Shown piece by piece: positions 49,555 to 63,124 of a stretch of 64,000 bases of DNA. The DNA lies in assembly GCA_027919835.1 (NCBI GenBank), contig JANVFP010000003.1, positions 1,860,001-1,924,000 of the forward strand, in the 5' to 3' direction. Made by a program: the position numbers and the translations under genes. The notes under the pieces are model-generated. The model worked only from the letters and a program-made list of their open reading frames with translations. It searched no databases and was not told where the DNA came from. Every line of letters starts with the position of its first letter. The first letter of the stretch is position 1. The stretch comes from Lentinula raphanica. Taxonomy: Eukaryota > Basidiomycota > Agaricomycetes > Agaricales > Omphalotaceae.

Positions 49555-50723
49555 TTATTTATCTGCGAAGATTACCGTATCATCATCATTGTTAATCGAT
49601 TGCTTTTCCTCAACATCGTTGGTGCTGTCTGTGAATCTCGACATGTCACATTGCGCATCTATTCTAGACACCATTGAGGGCCATTGCATAACCCGCTGCG
49701 AGATGGTGAAGACGGGCATCCAAGATGAATCCCTGGGCCATTCAGCTGCATCGGAATGGAAAACGACAAAATCTATCACCTTGGTATCGTAAACTACGAA
49801 AATGAAGTGATCACGATTCAGAAGTAACATCGACTGAGCTTCATGATCGCATACCTTTGAGTTCATTCAGTAGCTGCTTCAGCTCTATGACTCTCCGCAC
49901 AATGAACTCTCCAGATTCAAGTTTCTGTTCTGGCGTTTCAAGCTTGTCTTCTAAAGTGACATTGAGGACAACAAGTTTCATGTTAGCGTTGGTCATTCCT
50001 ACAAAAGAAATGAATGATGGTCAGGAAGTTAATACCTGTACGGACTGACCTGGATCTGAAACGAGAAGGGGGGAAGATTCGATGATTGAATCAGCTTTAT
50101 ATCCCTGAGAGTAATGAGTCGTTTTTGAAGAGGACAGAAGTATGTCGAAAGACTTACAGTTTCTTCTTCCAATTCCCGTATAGCGGCCTGTTCAGGAGTT
50201 TCGCCTTCATCAATCAGACCTGCAGGAAGTTCTGTGTGCAAAGAGGTGATGATCCTAATCTATGCTCATTTCATAGACATCGGGCTTCCAACATACCCAC
50301 GATGAACTTGTCAATTGGAGGACGGTATTGCTCAACTACGACTGTCGATGGTGGAAACGCATTTGTCTTGGACTTCAAGACGGCAAGGATAGCAACAGCT
50401 AGAAGAGTTGAAAGTGTAGACGAGGCTTCTCTTTGGCCGGAATCGCCTACCATCGATACCAGAAGACTTGCGCGTCTTGCGTTGTGCGACTTCCCAGAGA
50501 CGCTAAGCGGGAATCAGACGACATGCGAGGTGGGTATGAACTAATATCCAAATACTTCGTGTCCTTCTGCGTCGGTATATTTAATCTTCTTGAGAGTGAT
50601 CCATCTGCAGATTACCGAATTCAATCAGCTCCTTGCTGGTTTAGGAATAGTGAACGAAGAGACTAGCTTGGCTTCGGTTGTCGGAAGATCAGTGATGGAG
50701 ACTACTCTGGGCTGTTGGGACAT
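49555..50723 (-). CDS. Nudix hydrolase, ADP-ribose pyrophosphatase (YSA1/NUDT5 type)
   Basis: A minus-strand, multi-exon gene with ATG at 50723 (MSQQPRVVSITDLPTTEAKL). The body has WEVAERTTRPKSGVDAVAIL, TVVVEQYRPPIDKFIVELPA and a complete Nudix box, GLIDEGETPEQAAIRELEEE then TG, fitting Gx5Ex7REUxEExGU. Then come SPLLVSDPGMTNANMKLVVL and a C-terminal ELKQLLNELK. This arrangement matches enzymes that hydrolyse ADP-ribose to AMP and ribose-5-phosphate. The 3' end is uncertain. Splicing at GTATGC adds about 80 unusual residues to 49555, whereas reading through gives a stop a few codons later at about 49837, which would be nearer the usual family length. Confidence 0.85.
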
Positions 50724-50870
50724 GCTGATTGTCTGCTTGGATATCTTTCTATGAAATTGACGAAGGCCGCGAAAGCGAGAGAACATGAAGACTCAAGAGG
50801 ACTGGAGATGACCACAGAATGACCAGCACGTGTTCTCGTGTCTCCTTTTACGCGTTCCGCCATCATCATC
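50724..50870. promoter_or_regulatory. Bidirectional promoter Nudix/PNKP
   Basis: 147 bp between divergent ATGs. It contains CACGTG within CAGCACGTGTTC near 50829. Confidence 0.5.
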
Positions 50871-52786
50871 ATGTCTTCCTCAGCCATTCAAGCAGGTCAG
50901 TTCTGCTTAGCCCTCGCAGCTGCCCAGCGGCATTCGCTCATCGCAGTAGGTGCTTCGACGACGTCGAAGAAACGGTCTTCTGAAGATGTCGATGCTTCAA
51001 TCGCCGGGAACTCTAAAAGGACCAAGCTGGCTACAGGTACACGTTCCCCAGGATTATCCGACCTCAATCTGCTCATGTTATACCTATAGTCCACCCTTTC
51101 TTCAACAAGCCTAACAAAGATCCCAAGCAGACGGACGCCTTCCAATGGCACAAAGCCCTAGGCGCGTGCGGGACGTGTCTTTATGGCACAAATCTCGTAC
51201 CAGCGTGTTCGTCGAAGGTCGCGGCTTTCGATCTCGATGGAACGTTGATAAAGTCTAGCTTTGGCAAGGGTGCTGTTAAGAAAGCGCCCAAGGGGTCGCC
51301 TCCGACATGGGAGTGGTGGAGAGAAAAGGTTCCGGATACACTTGAAAAGTTGAACACAGAAGGGTCGGTCTTTTTATATGACATAGTCCGGATTCTTACT
51401 CATGGTATGATCCCTCTTCCAGATACTCTATTGTCATCATATCTAACCAAGCTATCAAGAGCACATCGCTGATCACTTGGAAGGAGAAAATAGCACTCAT
51501 AGCTGCAGCGGTGCGTATGAAATACTCGAAACAGATTATCACCCTCATGGCTTAGAATATGACTTCCAGCTTCCTTCCGTCCCATTTCGACTATTTGCAG
51601 CCATAGCGAAAGACGAATATCGCAAGGTGGAGGACTTTGATATCAGTCAGATAGCGTACACTGATACAGAGTAAATTGAAGCCCATGCCTGGAATGTGGA
51701 ATGAGCTGACAAGGATCTATAAAGAGGAGGGCGTCGAAATAGGTAAGGCATTCGAATCAAAGTCACAATATGTACTGAAGACAGACAGACAAGGCTGCTT
51801 CATTCTTCGTCGGTGACGCCGCGGGTCGTGATGGCGACTTTGCTTCAACCGACAGAATGTGGGCTTTGAATGTGAAATTGCCATTCTTCACTCCAGAGGT
51901 ACATTCATATGAGATAATCATGGGTATTACCAATGTTCATCATTCGATCCAGGAATACTTTTTGAAGCAACACAAGCAGAAAAAGTTCAAACTTGATGGT
52001 TTCAACGTCGTAGATCTCCCTGACTGTTGCCCTGGCTTTGCCTTATGATATTCCTCTTGGACTGACCAATCTGTGCTCTAGTACCGCTATTCTCTCCAAC
52101 GCATACATCTGTGGTTCCAGATCCTATCCAACAAGAAATTGTCCTCTTCGTTGGGTATCCTGGCGTCGGTAAATCAACAGTATGTCAACGGTATTTTGTC
52201 TCGGAGGGTTATGAGCGTGTAAATCAGGTATCCCCTTTTCCCCTGAATTTTCGCGAATCAATTTTTAGCAAATATACAGGATACACTGGGTACTCGACCT
52301 AAATGCGTGGCAGCAGTGGAGACAGCTCTGGAAAAGGGGCTGAGCTGTGTTGTTGGTAAGGGTTTGAGGCTTTACTCTCAACCGTCATGTTGAATTTTTT
52401 CAGACAACACGAATCGAGATGTCCAAACAAGAAAATTCTATGTCGACGTTGCTCGGAGATTTAAGGTTCCCATTAGGTTGGTGTCTCTTCTCATGTTCAA
52501 CACCTTGTATACACATATAAACTTTCGTTTTAGATGTTTTGTCTTCACTGGATCGATGGAACTCGCATGGCATAATAATCTCTACCGTGCATTCAATCAA
52601 CCACCTTCGACAGCGTCAAAGACTGAAAACCGTACCCTCGTACCCTATCTGGCCTTCACTTCATTTCGAGATAAGTATGAAGAACCTACCTTAACGGAAG
52701 GATTCTCTGAGATCAAGAAGGTTAACTGGGTGTTCGAAGGAAACGAGGAAGAGAGGAAACATTGGAGTATGTGGTTGCAGATTTGA
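50871..52786 (+). CDS. PNKP: Bifunctional polynucleotide 3'-phosphatase/5'-kinase
   Basis: A multi-exon gene from ATG 50871 to TGA 52784-52786. The N-terminus is short with a basic KKRSSED and SKRTKL segment (likely nuclear signal) and no FHA domain. The phosphatase half has the HAD motif AAFDLDGTLIKS, WEWWREKVPDTLEKLN, SIVIISNQAI (HAD motif II), DEYRKPMPGMWNEL and FFVGDAAGRDGDFASTDRMW. The kinase half has Walker A GYPGVGKSTVCQRYF, then SCVVDNTNRDVQTRKFYVDV, CFVFTGSMELAWHNNLYRAF and EGFSEIKKVNWVFEG. The enzyme restores 3'-OH and 5'-phosphate ends for single- and double-strand break repair. Both halves are present, as in S. pombe Pnk1 and animals but unlike S. cerevisiae Tpp1. Confidence 0.94.
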
Positions 52787-52877
52787 GAAACATAGAAGGG
52801 AATGGCGGTATCATTGTAGTTCAACCTTCACTACGTGTAACTGTACAAATTCAAAACATTTACAATTCTATCCAGGT

Positions 52878-54278
<1,401 letters not shown>

Positions 54279-54430
54279 TTACTGGTAGTCGCAGTGAAAG
54301 AGCAGATAAAAGCGAGCCATGCTGGAGTTGGTTTAAAGAAGAATCAAATGAAGGTTTCCGGGCCGCTTCTTCCGGTTGTCCATATGTTTCCTCGTTCTGC
54401 TTTTGGACGGCTATCACACGTTCCCTCATT
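54279..54430. promoter_or_regulatory. Bidirectional promoter GAL7/DDX41
   Basis: 152 bp separate the two ATGs. A CGG-N11-CCG Gal4-type site was not seen here. The sequence GGTTTCCGGGCCGC lies near its centre. Confidence 0.45.
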
Positions 54431-56711
<2,281 letters not shown>

Positions 56712-57292
56712 GCACTATTCTGTGCGCCTGACGCCTGTCGGTTTGGGCCGGATATTTCAGTCTGGCGGAAATATGTTTGCTGCGAACATTGATGGGGTTC
56801 ACCTACGCATTCGGCAGACATTTGGGTGACTTCAAGCTAATCAATGATTGTACATATATCCCTTGACCTATGTTTAACCAAACATCTATCTCTGTGTTAC
56901 ATACACACCTGAACACTACCAGTTGCAGTTTATCGAAGAAGAGTCCACCAACATTCAACATTTGGATTTCAAGAGGTCGGATAACCCAGCACTCGGAACT
57001 TCCAAGCTGTTAACAGTAGCTCAGTAAGTTGTGTATGTTTTCTGCATCAGCAACCGGAAGCTCAAATGGCGTCAAGGGTAAACTTGACCGCTTTTACAGT
57101 CATTAGTACTGTCGGCTATGGTTTTCAGCATTGACTCTGAGCTTTCGGGGTAGTGAAATCACCCGATTATTGGTATTGTCCACAATATACCAGATTGTGG
57201 ATGCTCTGCGGCCTTTTCCCTTTAAAAACCCCTCAAATTGAAGCCACCCTCACACACCCTCACACACTCAATCGATAGACCCAAGGTACAGA
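56712..57292. other. Spacer and promoter of first cysteine-rich peptide gene
   Basis: 3' flank of DDX41, then AT-rich sequence. A TATA-like TTTAAAA at 57221-57227 lies about 66-72 nt before the ATG at 57293. CACACCCTCACACAC occurs just after it. No gene is seen. Confidence 0.5.
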
Positions 57293-57793
57293 ATGAGCTT
57301 TTTTGTCAAACTGGCCATCTCTTTGTTCAGTCTCCAAGTCCTCACTGCGGAAGCTGTTCTGAGCGCTGAACCTCAAATCCGTGATATTGGCGCTCTATGT
57401 GGGTTATTTCAACTCATTTACTATGTAATAATCCGTTGTTCATGATACTCATGTCATCCAGGTGGTTTTGAACCTGGCACGGTGAGCCCACTGGCATTGT
57501 GTTTGTGAACCTGCTCATGGACATTCCTAACGTATATTTTCCACATTGGGCTAACTAAAGACACCTTTGTGTACGTTGGAACACCGTCAGACCCAATCTC
57601 AATTGAATAACTCATCCATGATATTTTCAGGTCCTCCAGGAGTCCTTTGTTGTGGCCCGCCGCTCGAGATCGACGGCAAGACTTATGGGTTTGTCGTTTT
57701 TGCTGTTTTCATTTGGTAACGTTGAATGAAGAACTTTCATTCATGATATATAGTATGTGTGCCCAAAGCGGTGGCTTGTGCACGGAGCAGTGA
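57293..57793 (+). CDS. Small secreted cysteine-rich peptide 1
   Basis: Five exons (57293-57398, 57462-57481, 57561-57570, 57631-57688, 57754-57793) sum to 234 nt, or 77 residues, with frame kept at every GT-AG junction. The signal peptide is MSFFVKLAISLFSLQVLTAE. The mature region has six cysteines in the pattern C-x9-C-x5-CC-x13-C-x6-C, including PPGVLCCGPP. Exon 3 is a 10-nt microexon that supplies the first base of a Cys codon. The pattern does not match class I or II hydrophobins, which need two CC pairs. Knottin-like or defence/effector-like peptides are possible but unproven. A partner with matching architecture lies 0.7 kb downstream. Confidence 0.7.
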
Positions 57794-58516
57794 TTTGGAA
57801 TTTGATCCTTGGATGTACAGAAAAAACATGGGGTCGGATTTAATACTACTATGCGTGTAACCTGTGTGTAACCGTGATATTGAGTCATTGCAGAGGCTCA
57901 TATTCAGGTATTTGTTCTGAACTTGAAAGGAGATTGTTTAGTGAATCATACCAGTAGTGGTTCAATCAGAGTGGTGGTATCAATCTTGCAAATATTGCTG
58001 TTTGCCTTGACTCGAATTGTTGCAAATGAGGTTAGATAGGATTGGATATTTGTGGCACAAAACTGTAGAACAGAGCAGCAATGAACACATTGTCAGCTCA
58101 TCATGTGGTAAGCTGTGGTAAGCAACCGTAGCAGCCTGAGTCTGAGCTCGCAGTCTGAATTATTCCTAAGCCACATAAGTACTGGCACAAAATTGATATT
58201 GTTGAAAATCCCGTTCCGCTGGCGAAATTACCTACCGGAAGGACTAACGGGGGTCGGGAGTCTGACTCCCAGCCTTGGTTTTGGTGTACGCCAGATGTTT
58301 CAGATACACGGTAAGACTAATGCCTCTCCTCATAAGGAGAGCTTACATTTTTAGGCTGATATCTGTTAATAGTGTTAGGCTGATATCTGTTAATAGTGTG
58401 AGGACCTTGATTATTTGCGTCAAACAATAGTCGCAAGGAATAAAAGGCAAAGATAACCAGTATCCTAAAGAGCACCCCTTCCAGTACACACCTGATATTT
58501 CTACTATACTTGAACA
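57794..58516. other. Spacer between the two peptide genes with a possible third relic
   Basis: At about 57965-58030, after an acceptor-like AG, a short frame reads SGGINLANIAVCLDSNCCK and stops. It again has a CC pair and shares QSGG wording with the last exon of peptide 1. No matching first exon was found, so it is either a relic or an alternative 3' exon. A 24-bp tandem repeat lies at 58351-58398 and an AATAAAAGG TATA-like box at 58439-58447. Confidence 0.4.
58351..58398 (+). repeat. Perfect 24-bp tandem repeat, two copies
   Basis: The unit starting TTAGGCTGATATCTG and ending TTAATAGTG is repeated exactly at 58351-58374 and 58375-58398, about 120-170 nt before the ATG of peptide 2. It could hold duplicated regulatory sites. 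Confidence 0.9.
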
Positions 58517-58979
58517 ATGTTGTTTAAGGTCGCTATTTCTACCACTGTCCTCGTCACCGCTCTTTTGCACACTTTTGTTGGCACTGTGGCAGCTATTCCT
58601 TCGGAACCTCTTATCATCTATTGTAAGTTGACCATCATGAGGAGTAGAAGCTGGCAGTCAACTCACATATTTCCAGGCAAAGGCCCAGGCGATGTCACCA
58701 GTGTAAGTGAATTCACTAAGTAAACCTCTCCCAGTGGATACTGATCAAATGATTATGCACGCATTTGCAATTGCTGATTCGACCTGTAGTGTGAGTGGGA
58801 AGTCCTCTGGATTTTTGACAGTGCTTATCTTATTCTCTATGTGTGCAGGTCCTAGCGGTGACCTTTGTTGCTACAACACAGGTACTTGGACGTAAGAAAC
58901 ATTCCGTCTGTGAAATCGTAACAAACCACTTACTACTCGCTTTAGCTGTCAAAACGGTCAACTTGATTGTATTATCTGA
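58517..58979 (+). CDS. Small secreted cysteine-rich peptide 2
   Basis: Four exons (58517-58622, 58677-58700, 58849-58891, 58946-58979) sum to 207 nt, or 68 residues. The signal peptide is MLFKVAISTTVLVTALLHTF followed by VGTVAA. The mature part has PSGDLCCYNTGTWTCQNGQL and ends DCII, giving C-x13-CC-x7-C-x6-C. Exon 1 is exactly 106 nt, as in peptide 1, and both end on the first base of a Cys codon. Between exons 2 and 3 a segment at 58735-58789 is open, has an AG before it and GT after it, and ends in ...STC. If included it keeps frame and restores a Cys before the CC pair, but it would need a 34-nt intron. Either form is possible. Confidence 0.65.
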
Positions 58980-59643
58980 AAATCGAGAGGATTGCGTTCC
59001 CTATTCGCAACACTGGCAGTACAGACTACAACTTCGTGATTGTTGACAGAGAATATTGACGAGCAACGAATCCTGATTTCCGAGTGGGCAACAGTGAACT
59101 GTTTGAGAAATTTGATTTGTCACGCCGGGCCCAAGTGTACTAGCATCTGGCTAGATCTGGCTCTCTTCTTTACTCCGACTCGAGATCGAAGGTCACATCG
59201 ATTCTTGGAAATTGACATGAGTTGTTCTTTGCGAAGCACAGTGAGATTCTGCTTGCAGGAGCTTCTAGTGATGAGCAAGATTTTGTCAGACGTGAAACCT
59301 GACATATGATGCATGAGCAAAAGCAAGTTGAGATGTGAGAAGTAGCTCACTTGTACGTGGTACTACACAATGATGAGATTGTATCAGATCTGAATTTGCA
59401 CGCTGATGCTGACGGGCCAGAGAGACTTCGAGGCTTTGCTTGTATAGGCTTGAAGCTTGAAGTCTCAAAGCTCAAGAAAGGTTCGTACGTAGTGGTAGCC
59501 TCTGGAAGCCTGTTGAAAATTAGAGTTTAGTTTCAGAATGCTGCTGTAGCCGTGGGAACTACTCTAGCACGTGAGAATTGCTCATTGACGCGGTTGGCTC
59601 ATTGACGCGGTTGACTCACCACTCCTGCCACTCATCCTCTTCA
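58980..59643. other. Spacer with 17-bp tandem before the next gene
   Basis: No gene is supported. At 59581-59614 the unit CTCATTGACGCGGTTGG is repeated with one mismatch, ending 30 nt before the ATG of the next gene. Confidence 0.5.
59581..59614 (+). repeat. 17-bp tandem repeat, two copies
   Basis: CTCATTGACGCGGTTGG (59581-59597) then CTCATTGACGCGGTTGA (59598-59614). It is upstream of the gene starting at 59644 and may be part of its promoter or leader. Confidence 0.85.
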
Positions 59644-61106
59644 ATGGACTCTAATTTCAAATCAGAGTTTCACGCTTCTTCCCGAAAAACACCTGCCTCT
59701 TCTTCTTCCTCATTCACTCAAACACCTCTGAACCCTCATGAAGCGAACTCACAATCGAATCAGAATACAGAATCCGCTGAAGATATATACTATGGAAAGC
59801 TGGCCTTCAATCACGATATCAGCGTACATTACCACAAGTGAGTTCAACGTAGACTGCGATGTACAACCTTTCATACATGCTCTTAGACTATGCTCAGAAG
59901 CATATCGTAACCGATTCAAGATGGCACACGGAATCGCAGATATGGCTTTGATACATGATATTCTGTCAGTATCTTCGTGCTACCTTTGATGAACTACACT
60001 GACGCGCTCTACAAAGTGCGCTCGTTGATGGTCGTATAATTGATATGCAATCCACGATGTCATTGCCTCCAAACTCCTCATCCCCACGCAAGAAGCTAAA
60101 GCGACCGGCTATGGACGATGTAGCTCCGTGTTCCACAAGTTCCCAAATCCACTTATCTTCACACAGCAACACAAACACCAGCAGTGGTATGTGCTGGCAC
60201 AGTCTATAAACGACATCGACACTCACACTTTGATTACAGACCCAGATTGCAAAGTAGAAGGGAATCCAATGATTCCAGAAATTCCTAAACGAAATACCAG
60301 CTTATATTCAAGTGACAATCCTCTAATCCATTCAACTCCTGCCACACCCCTCGATTTACTTACTGCCCATGAAGAGACACAAGTACCACATCCTCTGAAA
60401 ACGCCTGCGAAAAAGCCATGTCTCAAAAGAACTCCAGCACATGGCAATCCCCCAATGCTGGCGAGTACCTCCAATGCACCCAACTCCCAAGCGACTAGCG
60501 TTGTCACGATAATATCTGACGATGAGGAGGAGGACGAAGATATAACTATCAGTGAACCTGTCAAGAATGCTATGGCAGAAAAGCCCGACATGCTCAAAGA
60601 GTTGAATGACTGCCGAAGAAAGGTGTGCAAATCTACTCTATATCAGCCATAGAAACGATGGCTCGAACTCGCCTTTCAGCTTTCCGCTGCACTTGGACGA
60701 CTTCCAGATGAGATACTTCCCATGCGAACGCTGAAGCAACTCAGTATACAGTCGCCCTGCGGTATGTTTCTACTGATCATCAGAATGAACGCACAGGCTT
60801 AAACGTCTGCACTCAGACTACAAGGAGTTCCAAGCGATTTTGGCTGACACTTCCGACATTCCAGAACGCAACACGAACGAGCGCAAGGCCTATGTAGCCC
60901 ATAAATGGAGAGAAATCGGGTCCGACTTTCTCCAAATTTGCATTCAGTACAGGTTGAAGGAACAAATTTCGAAGGCCTCAGAAACTTATGAGAGGAAGGG
61001 GGTGTCAGGCAAGACTGTAACTTTCAGGAAGATAATCGCGACCCATGGTCATTCTCCGGCCAAGCCTATTGATTTGAGACAATTTTCATTTTCGGGGAAT
61101 CCTTGA
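59644..61106 (+). CDS. Unknown nuclear-type protein with SUMO-interaction-like motif
   Basis: Six exons (59644-59837, 59887-59964, 60017-60187, 60241-60622, 60653-60761, 60817-61106) sum to 1224 nt, or 407 residues, all joins in frame. It starts MDSNFKSEFHASSRKTPASS. A basic SPRKKLKRPA patch suggests nuclear import. The middle is Pro/Ser/Thr-rich, followed by VVTIISDDEEEDEDITI, a hydrophobic core with an acidic tail as in SUMO-interaction motifs. The C-terminal 120 residues look folded: RWLELAFQLSAALGRLPDEI, NERKAYVAHKWREIGSDFLQ and YERKGVSGKTVTFRKII. No family is recognised. Related proteins may exist only in basidiomycetes. Confidence 0.7.
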
Positions 61107-61618
61107 ACTTTCTGGGCTGTCCAGGTTGTATCAGGTTTCCAGTCTTGTACATACATCGTGTTTATTGTTGCTACTAATATTCTTTCTGCCAAAACGACCG
61201 GGAAGGAAGCGGACGGAAATTAATGGAATTAGTGACATATAGAACGGCGGAGAGAATGGAATTGGTAAACATTCCGTTTGAGAAATGAGCAGAATACCAC
61301 CGAGTGGGTCAATATTCCATTCCAACTGCAACCGGTTATGTAGCCTACACATGAATAATGTGATGAGGTGTATATGATATAAGTAAGTCGATCCTAGATG
61401 TTTATGGTAACTACGAGTTTTCGTCAAGTATCACAAAGCCGTTGAAAGCAGATTTTAAAAATACAACAAGTTCTCTTTGTTGGAAAAGAGAGAAGTCTCT
61501 GCGTTGAATGCAGAGTAAAGTAGCACGCACCCGTGAAAGGACGCGTTGACAGTTGATGTTAATGGTACAAATGCGAGAGACAGCAAGCAAGAAACTAGTC
61601 AAGAAAGGTCTATTTCCT
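61107..61618. other. Convergent 3' spacer, nothing recognised
   Basis: AT-rich sequence between two convergent stops. Short frames only. Confidence 0.4.
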
Positions 61619-63124
61619 CTACGCGACATCCCATAAATCCTCTAAAGCGCAGCAAAACTAGGGTGAAGTTAGTATAGCAGCACGTAATCGAACCAAAAGA
61701 ACATACCTTGCCGCAGGCCACGCTGGCACTCAGAGCGTATTGACTCACACCGATTTTCTCATCAACGTAGGCGTCGGCAAAATCATCCTTACCACGGGCC
61801 ATAGCGCCTACGAATACAGCCAGGTTCTTGGCTGGCTTACGGTCAGAGCCTTAAAGGAACCGTCAGCGAGCGCGATGTGTTGCTGATCTGTGTCAGACTC
61901 ACCTGCGGGTGGATCGAAGAGGGTAGGAAGGTATGTGGAGAGTTTGCGGAGGGGAGCATCGCCGGAAAGAGCTGATATTGAAGATAAGCGGAGAAACGAA
62001 TTCAATTCCTTGAAAATACGTACTAATCTTGTAGGTATCAGGAGGGAAATGATCCACGACAGGATTCTAGAATTTTTGTTGTGAGCGATTTGGCGTGCAG
62101 AATGAATCGTGATATGTTTACTTTGACAACTTTGAGCAATTTCTCAGAGCCTTGAACGCCTCTGATGGATAATTTATGCAAGAGTTGCACTGATTTGGAT
62201 TGGTTTGGATTTCAGAAGCCACCGCGATATCGATCGACTCACCCATCAAGCCACTGAACCGTTTGAATGTCCTGGGGATCCTCACATGTGGGTTGACTTC
62301 GATGAGAACCCCCTTGGCAGTATGAATGTATACTTGTAGAAGACCGGCCTTGTTGAGCGGGGAATCAAGAAGTGTGAGGAGACACTGCGGACGACGAATC
62401 AGATAATCAATTGGTGAAGATGGACAGATAAACGAACCTGATGCGTTATATCAGGCCTAGCATCAGCGATATCCCGACCAGTTTTGGCCAAAATGCCTTG
62501 ATGGTCGTCGCAGTTCAAAAGAGTGTACTTGACTTCGCCTTGCTTGCCCTTCTTTCCGATGGATTTTGTGGTTGATGAGATTCGGTATGCTTCGAGGCAA
62601 GCTTGTTCCAGGACTACGAAGAGCCGTCTAGGTGCTGAGGAAGAAGCGATACCTGCACCATGGGCGGCAGGTCCCCGAGGAACATGAGCAGTAGCAGGAA
62701 GGAGATGAGGGTTGGAAAGGTTGGGAAGATTAGGATTGGTCGCAATATCGAAAGCTTGAGCTCGAGGATTAAGAGATTTGTTGGGTAGAGGTTTTGTTGG
62801 TCGCTCTGTCATGGTCGTTGGGAAAGGAGTGTTTTGGTTGGCTGTGAAATTTTCATCGTGATCTTCTTCTTCTTCAACCTCGACTGTCATTTCAGCATCC
62901 TCATTTTCTTCAGTTTCGCTACCACTTGGACTTCGTTGTCTTCTTCTTAGTGCTGGCCTCTCTCCAGGAGTTGATTTTGGCCTTGGAGGCGGGTCGATCC
63001 TGCTGTTATTGTTTGCCTTGCGAGCTAGCTGTAAGGCAGAACGCAAGTTGTCTGAGTCGCTCGTAGAACCAGAGTGACGACGACGACGAGGAACAGTGGG
63101 TATCGGAGATGAAAGCTGGGCCAT
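61619..63124 (-). CDS. NEP1: rRNA small-subunit pseudouridine N1-methyltransferase NEP1/EMG1
   Basis: A multi-exon minus-strand gene, ATG 63124 ([20 protein letters not shown]), stop 61619. The SPOUT-class methyltransferase domain is well conserved: [44 protein letters not shown] then [93 protein letters not shown] and [20 protein letters not shown], ending EDLWDVA. It methylates a pseudouridine in 18S rRNA (position 1191 in yeast) and aids 40S assembly. The N-terminal extension of about 190 residues is disordered with RRR and [13 protein letters not shown] acidic stretches, longer than in yeast. Confidence 0.93.

Noticed and set aside
54279..54430. Gal4-type CGG-N11-CCG site upstream of GAL7
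   Set aside because: No properly spaced pair found; basidiomycete GAL regulation need not use this site.
57293..57793. Hydrophobin identity for cysteine-rich peptide 1
   Set aside because: Hydrophobins need eight cysteines with two CC pairs; this has six with one pair.
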